DNA of 33,554 bases, from NCBI GenBank assembly GCA_011389835.1, contig JAABTO010000013.1, positions 1 through 33,554 on the forward strand. Direction: 5' to 3'. This stretch comes from Desulfotignum sp. (GTDB lineage: Bacteria; Desulfobacterota; Desulfobacteria; Desulfobacterales; Desulfobacteraceae). The position numbers and the translations under genes were made by a program. The notes under the pieces were generated by a model. It worked only from the letters and a program-made list of their open reading frames with translations. It had not been told where the DNA came from and ran no database searches. The stretch's first letter is position 1. Every line of letters starts with the position of its first letter. Shown piece after piece: positions 7,564 to 17,034 of the stretch.

Positions 7564-10500
7564 TACCTGATATTATGCCATTGCGTTTAGGGGTTTACAT
7601 CTGTCACTGCGGCGTGAACATTGCCGGAAAAGTGGATGTGGCAGATGTCAGTGAATGGGCCGGATCTTTGCCCCATGTGGTCATCTCCAGGGACTACAAA
7701 TTCATGTGCTCCGAACCGGGCCAGGCCATGATTGAAACAGACATTGAAGAATATGGTCTGAACCGGGTGGTGGTGGCTTCCTGTTCTCCGAGGCTGCATG
7801 GCAAAACCTTCATGGAAACCTGCCGAAGGGCCGGGATCAATCCCTATTATTTCAACATGGCGTCGGTCAGGGAACAGGTGTCCTGGGTGACAAAAGACCG
7901 GGACCGGGCCACCCGAAAGGCCCGGCGACTGGTGGCGGCGGCCGTGAGCCGGGTGACCTGTCATCAGCCGCTGACAACGGGTCTGTCCGAAGTGTATCCG
8001 GATGTGGCCGTCATCGGCGGGGGCATTGCCGGGATGCAGGCGGCCATCGATATCGGTAACGCCGGCCTTACGGTGCATCTTATTGAAAAGGACAGCACCA
8101 TCGGGGGGCATATGCTCCAGTTTGACAAGACCTTTCCCACCCTGGACTGTGCGGCGTGTATCGGAACCCCCAAGATGGTGGAAGTGGCCCAGAATGCAAA
8201 TATCGATCTGCACACCTTCAGCCGGGTGACGGAGGTGACCGGATTTATCGGCAATTACACGTTGAATATCACGGAAAAACCCCGGTATGTGAACGCGGAT
8301 CTGTGTACCGGGTGCGGAGATTGCGCCACAGTGTGTCCGGTGTCCATTCCCAGTGCCTGGGACATGGGGCTGTCCGACCGCAAGGCCATCGGCCGCAGTT
8401 TTCCCCAGGCCATTCCCATTACGTTTCAGATCGAAAAAACCCAGACCGCCCCCTGTACCCGGACCTGTCCGGCCGGGATCAATGTTCAGGGGTATGTGCA
8501 GCTGGCAAAACAGGAAAAATATGATGAGGCCCTGGCATTGATCATGGAAAAGGCCCCGTTTCCCGGGGTCCTGGGCCGGGTGTGTCCCCATCCCTGCGAA
8601 ACCGCCTGTGCCCGGGGGGAAACGGATCAGCCCGTGGCCATCCGGCTGCTCAAGCGTTATGTCGCGGACATGGCCGGATCCGGTGCCCGGGCGATCCCTG
8701 ACAGGGGTGATCTGGAAGAGAAAGAAGAGAAAATCGCGGTGATCGGTGCCGGACCGGCCGGATTGACGGCGGCCTATTTTCTGCGGCGCAAAGGATACCA
8801 GGTCACGGTGTTCGAGGCATCGGGCCGGGCCGGGGGCATGCTCCGCACCGGGATCCCCGCGTATCGTCTGCCCAGGGAAATTCTGGATCAGGAGATCCAG
8901 CACATCCTGGACCATGGCATCGATCTGGTTCTCCATACCTGCCTGGGCAAAGAGGTGGACCTGCCCGGACTGAAACAACAGGGATTCAGTGCCGTGTACC
9001 TGGCCACCGGGGCCCATCGTTCCATGAAACTGGGCCTGGAAGGCGAAGACACCCTGTCCGGTGTCATGGATGCGACACAGTTTTTGAAACAGATCAATCT
9101 GGGGGAAGACACCCTGTGTCACGGGAACGTCCTGGTGGTGGGCGGCGGCAATGTGGCCATGGATGCGGCCCGGTGTGCCCGGCGGATTCCCGGATGCGAG
9201 GTCACCCTGGTCTACCGCCGCACCCGGCAGGAGATGCCGGCCTATGCCGATGAAATCCACGGGGCCCTTCAGGAGGGTATCACCATTCTGGAGCTGGCCA
9301 ATCCCGTGACATTGACAGGGGATCAGGGAAAAATCACCCAGGTGGTGTGCATGAAAAATGAACTGGGACCGCCGGATGATTCCGGACGGCGTCGGCCTGT
9401 GCCTGTGGAAGGATCGGAATTCATTCTGCCCTGCGATACCCTGATTCCCGCCATTGGCCAGTATCCGGATGATCTGGGAATGAATGGTCTGCCCGGGATC
9501 GAAATTACGGGAAAAAACCGGATCAAAGTCAATGAGGTCACGTTTCAGACCGGAGAGCCCGGCGTGTTTGCCGGCGGGGACCTGGTCCTGGGTCCGGCCA
9601 CGGTGGTACAGGCCATCGGCCAGGGCCGGTCTGCGGCCCGGCACATCCATGAGTTCATCCAGCATCCGGACCGGTTTGAACCTCGGACGGACGAAGGGAT
9701 TGCTGATTCAGAATCACCTGATTCGGGCGGCCCCGTTTCTGAAGACAGATCATCTTCGGGTTTGACACCAAAACCCCCGGGGTCTGTTCCCCGGGCCGAG
9801 CCCGTCTGGATGGACCCGGACCGGCGGATCCAGGGGTTTGACGAAGTGGAATCCTGCCTCACGCCGGACCAGGCCCTGGCAGAGGCAGGAAGGTGTCTCA
9901 ACTGCGGAATCTGCTGCGAGTGCAAGGCCTGTGTGGCGGCCTGCGAACGCGATGCCATCGACCATGATATGACAGCGCGGCAATATCAGATCAAGGTGGG
10001 CAGTATCATTCTGGCCACGGGATATGACACCCTGGACCCGTCCGCCATGACCCGGTTCGGTTACGGCAGATATCCCAATGTGTACACGGCCCTGGAGTTC
10101 GAGCGCTTAAGCAATGCCACCGGCCCCACCGGTGGACAGATTCTGTTGCGGGATCACGACCGGCAGTTCACAAGGGCGCCCAAATCCGTAGCCATTGTTC
10201 ATTGTGTGGGCAGCCGGGATGTGAATTTTCATGAATACTGTTCCCGGGTCTGCTGCATGTATGCGTTGAAATACACCCACCTGATCAAGGAAAAAGTGGG
10301 TCATGACACCCGGGTATATGATTTTTATATTGATATGCGCTGTTTCGGCAAAGGATATGAAGAGTTTTACAACCGGTGCCAGCAGGAAGGCACGATTTTC
10401 ATCCGGGGCAAGGTGGCCCGGATCACGCATCAACCCGGATTTGACGGAGATTCGGAACAACTGGTGGCCGTGGCGGAAGATACCTTGATGGGAGAGGTGA

Positions 10501-11012
10501 TCGAAGTGCCCGTGGATATGGTGGTGTTGTGCACGGCCATCCAGGCCCGGCAGGACGCGGGAGAAATCGGCCGGGTCCTGGGGCTCAACCAGGGGGCGGA
10601 CGGTTTTTTTCTGGAGGAACATCCCAAGCTCGGGCCCGTGAGCACGGCCACCGAAGGCGTGTTTTTGAGCGGATGCTGCCAGAAACCCATGGATATTCCA
10701 GACACCGTGTCCCAGGCATCCGGGGCTGCGGCCAAATCCCTGTCTCTGGCCGCCCGGGGCCAGGTGGAGATTTCTCCCACCGTGGCCAGTATCGATCCGG
10801 ATATCTGTGCCGGATGCCAGCTGTGCCTGAACCTGTGTCCTTATGGCGCCATTGAATTTGATGAAGACCGGCAGGTGTCCGTGGTCAACGAAGCGGTCTG
10901 CAAGGGATGCGGTTCCTGTTCCAGTGCCTGTCCCAGCGGCGCGGCCGTGAGCCGTCACTTTACCCGGAAACAGATGTTTGCCGAAATCAGCGGTGTACTG
11001 GCGGATCTTTAA
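7560..11012 (+). CDS. hdrA: HdrA-type flavoprotein with inserted GltD/NfnB-like NAD(P) module
   Basis: At 1150 residues this is far longer than a methanogen HdrA (about 650). Order: HdrA N-terminal domain with CHCG (15-18); FAD-binding VIGGGIAG (151-158); HdrA cluster segment DCAACIGTPKM; inserted ferredoxin motif CTGCGDCATVCP (from 249). A complete GltD-like module follows: CTRTCPAG from 299, FAD site VIGAGPAG from 394, NAD(P) site VVGGGNVAMDAAR near 525, GVFAGGD near 668. An acidic linker leads to a cysteine cluster from 779, the second half of the HdrA FAD domain, and two C-terminal ferredoxin motifs (from 1083 and 1114). HdrA is the bifurcating flavin subunit of heterodisulfide reductases. 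The GltD module could let NAD(P)H be the donor or acceptor (inference). The gene overlaps the kinase stop as ATGA. Confidence 0.93.
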
Positions 11013-11058
11013 GATGCCGGCCACATGTGAATAAATGTTTTTTGCAGGAGGAACCCCC

Positions 11059-11541
11059 ATGACCCAGACTGTTATGGAACCAGAGCAGGACTCACCCCCA
11101 AAGACCCCGTCTTTGAACCCGGATGCATTCGAACCGGTGGCGGTTGCATTTGTGTGCAACTGGTGCACCTACACGGCCGCGGACCTGGCCGGCACCTCTC
11201 GTCTGACATATCCGGACAATGTAAGGCTGGTACGGGTCATGTGTACGGGGATGGTGGATCCCCAGTACGTGATCAAGGCGTTTTTAGAGGGGGCCGATGC
11301 CGTGCTGGTGTCCGGGTGTCACCCCGGCGACTGCCACTATATCAACGGCAACTACAAAGCCCGGCGCAGGATCAAGCTGCTCAAGCAGATTCTGCCCCGG
11401 TTCGGCATTGATGCACAAAGGCTGCGGCTCACATGGATCGGGGCCAGTGACGGCATCGAGTTTGCACAGACCATGACCCGGTTCGTGGAAGAGATCAGGG
11501 GACTGGGACCGTGTCAGGCCCGGCTGCAGCAGGTGATCTGA
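11059..11541 (+). CDS. mvhD: MvhD-type hydrogenase iron-sulfur (delta) subunit
   Basis: The 160-residue protein has an MvhD/FlpD domain: FVCNWCTYTAADLAGT (Cys33, Cys36), VMCTGMVDP (Cys62) and VSGCHPGDCHY (Cys87, Cys92), the five cysteines expected to bind a [2Fe-2S] cluster. In methanogens MvhD conducts electrons from a hydrogenase or formate dehydrogenase to the flavin of HdrA. A proline-rich extension of about 25 residues precedes the domain. The start is set at ATG 11059 because AGGAGG lies nine bases upstream; an in-frame ATG at 11035 has no such site. It follows hdrA by 46 bases. No hydrogenase catalytic subunit is in the window, so the donor is unknown. Confidence 0.92.
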   Translation: MTQTVMEPEQDSPPKTPSLNPDAFEPVAVAFVCNWCTYTAADLAGTSRLTYPDNVRLVRVMCTGMVDPQYVIKAFLEGADAVLVSGCHPGDCHYINGNYKARRRIKLLKQILPRFGIDAQRLRLTWIGASDGIEFAQTMTRFVEEIRGLGPCQARLQQVI

Positions 11542-11579
11542 CAGATGACACCCATTGTCCTCAAACCACAGGAGACGTT

Positions 11580-12737
11580 ATGATTGCATCCATTCAAACA
11601 AAGGACCATTCCATTACCCGGACACTTCAGGATTTTTTTGCCGGCATGTTGAAAACCGGGGCAGCGGATGCGGTATTGGTGCCGTCCCGAATGTCGGACT
11701 CCCCGTATGTGAAACCCTGCCTGATCGCGTCACATGACCGGTTGGACCGCACGGTTCCCTTGGGTCCGGGTTTTTTCGTCAATGCCGGACCCATGATGTC
11801 CCGGCTGACCCGGACCCGGGCCGGGTCGACCCTTGTCGCGTGGCTCCGGCCCTGCGAGATCCGCGCGTTTGTGGAACTGACCAAACTCAGACAGGGGGCC
11901 AGGGAGGAGGTGGTCATTATCGGCATGGACTGCCCCATGGCACTGTCCCGCACAGATTATGACGACTGGGCCGGCCAGGGGAATGATATGTCCGATGATG
12001 TGGAAAAATGGATACAGACCGTGTATCAAAAACCGGTGACTCAGGTGGATGCATGGCCGGTGTCCCGGGCCTGCCAGGTGTGCGATGCCCCGTATCCGGT
12101 GAACGCGGATGTGTCCGTGATGCTGCTGGGTGGGGATCTGGACCGGGAGATTGCATTGCGGGCCGACACGGAAAAAGGAGAAAAACTGCTGGCTGAAATG
12201 GACCTGAGCGAGGGACAGGAACCGGAACGGCGCAAGGCCCTGCTGGCGGATCTGGAGACGGAGCGCACTGAAGCGTTTCAGGCCATGGACGAGGAAATGC
12301 TCGATCAGACCGGCAGCATTGAATCTTTGAACCGGTTTTTCAGTGCCTGCGTCAACTGCTATAACTGTAGAAGCGTTTGCCCGGTCTGTTACTGCAAGGA
12401 GTGTGTGTTCAACACCGATGCCGTGGCGTACGCCCCGACCCAGTATCTTTCCTGGGCAGACAAATGGGGCCAGGTGTCCCTGCCCAATGATACCGTGTTT
12501 TTCCATCTGACACGGCTGGCCCATATCGGCTGCACCTGTGTGGGGTGCGGCCAGTGCACCCTGGCCTGTCCCAGCCATATCCCCGTGTCCGACCTGTTCA
12601 TCAGTGTCACCCGGAACGCCCGGAAAGCCTTTGATTACGTGCCGGGCAGGGATGATGCAGAACCGCTGCCCCTGTCCGTTTTTCAGGAATCGGAATTTAC
12701 CGACATTGTGGGGATGGGGAACAAGGAGGCCACATGA
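11580..12737 (+). CDS. FrhB/FdhB-like flavin and iron-sulfur subunit
   Basis: The 385-residue product resembles the beta subunits of F420-reducing hydrogenase and formate dehydrogenase. The first two thirds show VAWLRPCEIRAF (about 86-97) and VVIIGMDCPM (about 111-120), with CQVCDAP near 165. The end carries a dense cysteine region (CVNCYNCRSVCPVCYCKEC, 257-275) and a ferredoxin motif CTCVGCGQCTLACP (318-331), altogether enough for several [4Fe-4S] clusters. ATG 11580 has AGGAGA upstream and is preferred over an in-frame upstream ATG at 11511 inside mvhD. The stop overlaps the next start as ATGA. F420 is not expected in sulfate reducers of this type, so the actual partner may be NAD(P)H, ferredoxin or formate dehydrogenase (inference). 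Confidence 0.85.
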   Translation: MIASIQTKDHSITRTLQDFFAGMLKTGAADAVLVPSRMSDSPYVKPCLIASHDRLDRTVPLGPGFFVNAGPMMSRLTRTRAGSTLVAWLRPCEIRAFVELTKLRQGAREEVVIIGMDCPMALSRTDYDDWAGQGNDMSDDVEKWIQTVYQKPVTQVDAWPVSRACQVCDAPYPVNADVSVMLLGGDLDREIALRADTEKGEKLLAEMDLSEGQEPERRKALLADLETERTEAFQAMDEEMLDQTGSIESLNRFFSACVNCYNCRSVCPVCYCKECVFNTDAVAYAPTQYLSWADKWGQVSLPNDTVFFHLTRLAHIGCTCVGCGQCTLACPSHIPVSDLFISVTRNARKAFDYVPGRDDAEPLPLSVFQESEFTDIVGMGNKEAT

Positions 12738-15613
12738 CAGATCAAATCGGCAAAACCCTGGTGATCGGCGGCGGGATTTCAGGGATCCGGGCGTCTCTGG
12801 ATCTGGCCCAGGCAGGCTATCAGGTCCTGCTGCTGGAACAGTCGGACCGGGTAGGGGGACTGTTGTCCCAGCTGGACACCCAGTTCCCGACATCCACCTG
12901 CGGCATGTGCCGGATGCTGCCGATGATGGAACGGGACCGGGTGGATCAACAGTGCCTGCGCCGTGGCCTTTCCCATGACAATATCGAGATCTGTGTGTCC
13001 ACGGACCTGATTTCCCTGAAAGGAGATCCCGGAAATTTTTCGGTGTCGTTCCTTTCTCAGACCGATGGAGGAAGAGATGACTGCCCGGTGCTGGTGGTGG
13101 ATGATGAAAAAATCGTCAGAGATTCCATGAAAGAGTGGCTCAGCGAAGAAGGATACCCGGTTCAGACGGCAGATTCCGCTGCCGAAGCCCTGAATCTTCT
13201 GGCAGAGGGTTCTTTCAAGGTGATGCTCACGGATATCAAAATGCCGGGTATGGACGGGGTGACCCTGTTGACCCGGGCAAAAGAGATCCAGCCGGACCTG
13301 GCCGTGGTGATGATGACGGCGTATGCGGCCGTGGACACGGCGGTGGAAGCCATGAAACAAGGCGCCCTGGATTACCTGGTCAAGCCGTTTGATCCGGATG
13401 CCGTGCTTCAGATGGTGGACCGCATATTCAAGGATGCGGTGGCGGAAAACGCCCGGAAAGACACCGTGGATGCCGTGATACTGGCGTCCGGCGCCACTTT
13501 TTTTCAGCCGAATCTGGGCATCAATCCCTATGGATACGGCCGGATTCCCGGCGTGGTCACCAATCTGGAATTTGAACGGATGCTCAGTCATGCCGGCCCG
13601 GGCGGTATGGATCTGGTGCATCCTGTGACCGGCCGGCCGGTGACGCGCATTGCCTGGTTTCAATGCGTGGGCTCCAGAGACATCCAGACCGGCACCCCGT
13701 TTTGTTCTTCGACCTGCTGCATGATTTCCGTCAAACAGAGCCTGCTGGCGAAAACCATGTATCCTCAGGTGACCGAGGCCTGTGTGTTTTATATGGATCT
13801 GCGCACATGGGGCAAGGCATCGGATGATTATGCCCGGCAGGCAAAAAAAGCGGGTGTCCGGTTTGTTCGGGCCCGGGTCCATTCACTGGCCCCGGGCCTT
13901 AAAGAAAATGATACCGGCATTCCGGTGGTGTGGCTGGATCCGTCCGGTGACCGCAGGGAATCGTTGTTCGACCTGGTGGTCCTGGCCCCGGGACAGCACC
14001 CGGATGCGTTCCTGAGCGGTTTTGCCAAAGATCAGGAGCTGACCACGGATGACTGGGGGTTTGTCCGGCCGGAGCCGTTTTTGTCCGGACACACCAACCG
14101 GCCCGGGATATTTGTCTGCGGCGGCGCCACCGGCCCCAGAGACATTCACGATTCCGTGACCGGGGCATCGGCTGCGGCCCTGTCCGCCATGCAGGTGATG
14201 GCATCGGCCGGCCGACAGACAGTTCAGAATCCGGAAAAAACAGAATCAACCGGTCTTCGATCGGACGGGGTCTCTCTTTTTCCCGGGGCCCTGGTGATCG
14301 GCGGAGGAATTGCCGGCATGGCTGCGGCCCTGGCGATTGCAGACCAGGGGTTTGACGTGGACCTGGTGGAAAAAACCGATCATCTCGGGGGAAACCTGGT
14401 CTGGCTGCAAACAGCCATCGAGGGCGCCGGATCCTTTCTGGAAGAGCAGACGGCCGCGGTGCAGGGCCATGACCGCATCCGGATTCACACCCGCACCTGT
14501 GTGGCCGATACCATGGGCCGTCCCGGACAGTGGAACACCCGGTTGACCCCGGTCAAGGACACAGCGGAGAACACGGATGCAGACAGGCCGGAACAACTCG
14601 CGGAAAACGGTTCACCACCTGATAAATCCTCTGGTGGCAAGTCTCCGGATGTCCAGGTCCGCCACGGGGTGGTGGTGCTGGCCGTGGGCGGGGCTGAAGC
14701 GTCACCGGACCGGCCTTTGCCGGATAACGGCCCCGGCATCTATACCCAGCAGCAGTTTCAGCAGGCCCTGGATCAGGATGCCATTGATACGGGGTCGCCG
14801 CTCCATGTGGCCATGTTCCAGTGTCAGGGCAGCCGGGAACCCGGCCGGGATTACTGTTCCCGGATCTGCTGTCCCCGGTCCCTGGACCAGGCCCTGCGGT
14901 TGAAAGCCGGTCATCCGGACTCCCGGGTGGTGATATTTTACCGGGACATGATGACACCGGGGTTGAGCGAATCCGCCTACACCGAGGCCAGAAAAGCGGG
15001 TGTGGTGTTTGTTCCTTATGAACCCGGCAATACGCCGGAACTGGCAGCTGATAATACCGGGTGCCGGGTGAACTGGACAGACCCGATTCTGGGACGGGCC
15101 ATGGAAATGGCTGCGGATTATGCGGTCCTGGCTACAGGCATCCAGCCCGGCCTGTCCCGGGATCTGGCCCGCCTGTTCGGGGCTGATCTGGACCGGTCCG
15201 GATTCTTTGATCAGGCTGATATCAAATGGCGGCCCGTGGAAGCCATGGATCCGCGGGTGCTGGCCTGCGGCATCTGTCTGGAGCCGGGAAATCTGGCCCT
15301 GACACTGGCGTCTGCCCGGGCTGCCGCAGCCAAAGCCGTTTCCCTGCTGTCCCGGGAAACATTTTTCCCGGGAAAAGACACGGCCCGGGTAAGGAGCGCT
15401 TTCTGCAGCCTGTGTCAGATCTGTATCGATGCGTGTCCGTTCAACGCCCGGTTCATCGATCCGGAAACCCGCACGCTGAAGGTGGATCCCCTGGCATGCC
15501 AGGGATGCGGCATCTGTGCGGCTGCCTGCCCCTCCGGTGCTGCAGTGGTGACGGACCGGTCTCTGGCACCCATGATAAAAACCATTCATGCCGTGTTAAA
15601 CCAGCCTTTATAA
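12734..15613 (+). CDS. HdrA-like tandem flavoprotein with an embedded response-regulator receiver domain
   Basis: The 959-residue chimera begins with an HdrA FAD site, LVIGGGISG (from residue 9), and a cluster segment TCGMCRMLPMM equivalent to HdrA's CxxC. At about residues 117-235 there is a complete CheY-like receiver: acidic pair Asp123-Asp124, phosphoacceptor Asp167 (VMLTDIKMPGMDG), Thr195, and Lys217-Pro218. The HdrA flavin domain then resumes (VDAVILASGATFF). A second HdrA-like FAD unit starts with VIGGGIAGMAAALAIA near 521. Two ferredoxin motifs close the protein (from Cys891 and Cys922). The receiver sits where the other HdrA in this operon carries its inserted ferredoxin. All phosphorylation residues are present, so the flavoprotein itself may be a phosphorelay target. 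AAGGAGG precedes the ATG. Confidence 0.93.
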   Translation: MTDQIGKTLVIGGGISGIRASLDLAQAGYQVLLLEQSDRVGGLLSQLDTQFPTSTCGMCRMLPMMERDRVDQQCLRRGLSHDNIEICVSTDLISLKGDPGNFSVSFLSQTDGGRDDCPVLVVDDEKIVRDSMKEWLSEEGYPVQTADSAAEALNLLAEGSFKVMLTDIKMPGMDGVTLLTRAKEIQPDLAVVMMTAYAAVDTAVEAMKQGALDYLVKPFDPDAVLQMVDRIFKDAVAENARKDTVDAVILASGATFFQPNLGINPYGYGRIPGVVTNLEFERMLSHAGPGGMDLVHPVTGRPVTRIAWFQCVGSRDIQTGTPFCSSTCCMISVKQSLLAKTMYPQVTEACVFYMDLRTWGKASDDYARQAKKAGVRFVRARVHSLAPGLKENDTGIPVVWLDPSGDRRESLFDLVVLAPGQHPDAFLSGFAKDQELTTDDWGFVRPEPFLSGHTNRPGIFVCGGATGPRDIHDSVTGASAAALSAMQVMASAGRQTVQNPEKTESTGLRSDGVSLFPGALVIGGGIAGMAAALAIADQGFDVDLVEKTDHLGGNLVWLQTAIEGAGSFLEEQTAAVQGHDRIRIHTRTCVADTMGRPGQWNTRLTPVKDTAENTDADRPEQLAENGSPPDKSSGGKSPDVQVRHGVVVLAVGGAEASPDRPLPDNGPGIYTQQQFQQALDQDAIDTGSPLHVAMFQCQGSREPGRDYCSRICCPRSLDQALRLKAGHPDSRVVIFYRDMMTPGLSESAYTEARKAGVVFVPYEPGNTPELAADNTGCRVNWTDPILGRAMEMAADYAVLATGIQPGLSRDLARLFGADLDRSGFFDQADIKWRPVEAMDPRVLACGICLEPGNLALTLASARAAAAKAVSLLSRETFFPGKDTARVRSAFCSLCQICIDACPFNARFIDPETRTLKVDPLACQGCGICAAACPSGAAVVTDRSLAPMIKTIHAVLNQPL

Positions 15614-15623
15614 GGGAGGGAGT

Positions 15624-16190
15624 ATGCACCTGACAGACATACGTGAAAAACTGGCGGCCCGGCCGGACCTGACCCGGCAACTGGCACAGGTCAAGGAACA
15701 GGTGGCCACCTGCATCCAGTGCGGGACCTGTTCGGGTTCCTGTCCCAATGCCGGATTCATGGACATGACCCCCCGGCGGATGTGGCGGGCTGTGCTGACG
15801 GACCGGGTGGACATGGTGTTTTCGAGCCAGACGTTCATGCTGTGCGCCAGCTGTTATGTGTGTACCCTGCGCTGTCCCCGGGGACTGCCGTTGACCGGTG
15901 CCATGGCCGAACTCAAGCAGGTGGCGTTTGGTCTGAACCTGGACCGGTTCAAACGGTCCACCCTCTTTTACAAGGCGTTTATGGACAATATCCGCCAATA
16001 TGGCCGGGTCCGGGAAACCGAAATGATGGCCCGGTATTTTCTGGCGGTCAAAGACCCCCGGGTTCCCATGTCTTACACCGGTATGGGCATCAAACTCATG
16101 GCAAAACACAAACTGCACCCGCACCTTCCCACCTGGGGACCGGGCAGACTGGCACCCCTGTTTGACCGGGCAAAGCAACAGGAGCGATGA
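15624..16190 (+). CDS. hdrC: HdrC-type iron-sulfur subunit
   Basis: The 188-residue protein has the two [4Fe-4S] motifs of HdrC: CIQCGTCSGSCP (30-41) and CASCYVCTLRCP (74-85), followed by the conserved helix-rich tail. HdrC transfers electrons from HdrA to the catalytic HdrB subunit in the cytoplasm. The Shine-Dalgarno GGGAGGGAG is directly upstream. It lies ten bases after the HdrA-receiver gene and one base before hdrB, so stoichiometric co-expression with both is likely. Nothing unusual in length or motifs. Confidence 0.93.
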   Translation: MHLTDIREKLAARPDLTRQLAQVKEQVATCIQCGTCSGSCPNAGFMDMTPRRMWRAVLTDRVDMVFSSQTFMLCASCYVCTLRCPRGLPLTGAMAELKQVAFGLNLDRFKRSTLFYKAFMDNIRQYGRVRETEMMARYFLAVKDPRVPMSYTGMGIKLMAKHKLHPHLPTWGPGRLAPLFDRAKQQER

Positions 16191-16191
16191 T

Positions 16192-17034
16192 ATGGATTAT
16201 CTTTATTATCCGGGCTGTTCTCTGGAAGGCACAGCCAAAGAGTATGACATTTCCTGCCGGGCATTGTTTGAGGCCCTGGAAGACCGTCTGACGGAAATAC
16301 CCGACTGGACCTGCTGCGGCGCCACCGCAGCCCAGTGCGTGGACCCGTTTCTTTCCGTGGTCCTGCCGGCCCGGAACCTGGCCCTGGCGGAAAAAACCGA
16401 TACCGGACTGGATGTGCTGGTGCCCTGCAGTGCGTGTTACCTGAATTTGAAAAAAGCCCGGCAGGATCTGTGGGAAAACAACGCCCTGCGCGCTCAGGTA
16501 AACCAGGTGCTGGAGGAGGACGGGCTGGCGGTCAATGCATCCGTGCGGGTCCGTCATCTGCTGGATGTACTGACCCGGGACGGGGCTGTGGACCGGGTGG
16601 CGCAGCTTTCTGAAAACCGCATGAAAGGCCTGGTGATCGCTCCTTATTATGGGTGCCAGTGCCTGCGGCCCTATGTGGAATTCGATGATCCGGAGCAACC
16701 CCGGTCCATGGATGCCCTGATTCGGGCCACCGGTGCCGATGTGCTGGCATGGGACATGGGAGCGGTGTGCTGCGGGGCCTCCACCGCCACCACCAAACCA
16801 CAGGTGGGAAAGGAACTGGTGGGCCGGATTCTGGATCAGGCAAAGACGGCCCATGCTGTGGTGACCGTGTGTCCCATGTGTCAGATGAACCTGGAGCGGT
16901 TCCAGTCCCGGTCGGTGCCGGTCGTGTATCTGCCGCAGTTTCTGGGGCTGTCTTTGGGCATGCCTGCCGAATCTCTGGGCTGTGGTATGAACCTGTCCGA
17001 TATCCGGCCGGTGCTGTCCCGGGTGGCGCCATGA
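16192..17034 (+). CDS. hdrB: HdrB-type catalytic subunit with two CCG domains
   Basis: The 280-residue product has two complete cysteine-rich CCG domains. The first uses Cys9, Cys41-Cys42 and Cys79/Cys82 (PGC, WTCCGAT, PCSACY); the second uses Cys155/157, Cys193-Cys194 and Cys227/230 (YYGCQC, VCCGAS, VCPMC). In methanogen HdrB these bind two noncubane [4Fe-4S] clusters that split the CoM-S-S-CoB disulfide. In a sulfate reducer the substrate is not that heterodisulfide. DsrC or another thiol/disulfide carrier is a candidate (inference). ATG 16192 is chosen because AGGAG lies seven bases upstream; the longer in-frame start at 16162 is inside hdrC. The stop overlaps the following kinase start as ATGA. 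Confidence 0.94.
   Translation: MDYLYYPGCSLEGTAKEYDISCRALFEALEDRLTEIPDWTCCGATAAQCVDPFLSVVLPARNLALAEKTDTGLDVLVPCSACYLNLKKARQDLWENNALRAQVNQVLEEDGLAVNASVRVRHLLDVLTRDGAVDRVAQLSENRMKGLVIAPYYGCQCLRPYVEFDDPEQPRSMDALIRATGADVLAWDMGAVCCGASTATTKPQVGKELVGRILDQAKTAHAVVTVCPMCQMNLERFQSRSVPVVYLPQFLGLSLGMPAESLGCGMNLSDIRPVLSRVAP

Noticed and set aside
7587-9665. 692-codon open frame on the minus strand opposite hdrA
   Set aside because: It is a GC-rich shadow frame: composition is His/Gly/Pro-rich without recognisable domains, and it lies entirely opposite a clear HdrA-GltD coding sequence.
11730-12893. 387-codon minus-strand frame opposite the FrhB-like gene
   Set aside because: Antisense of a cysteine-motif-rich real gene; Gly/His/Pro-rich with no family features.
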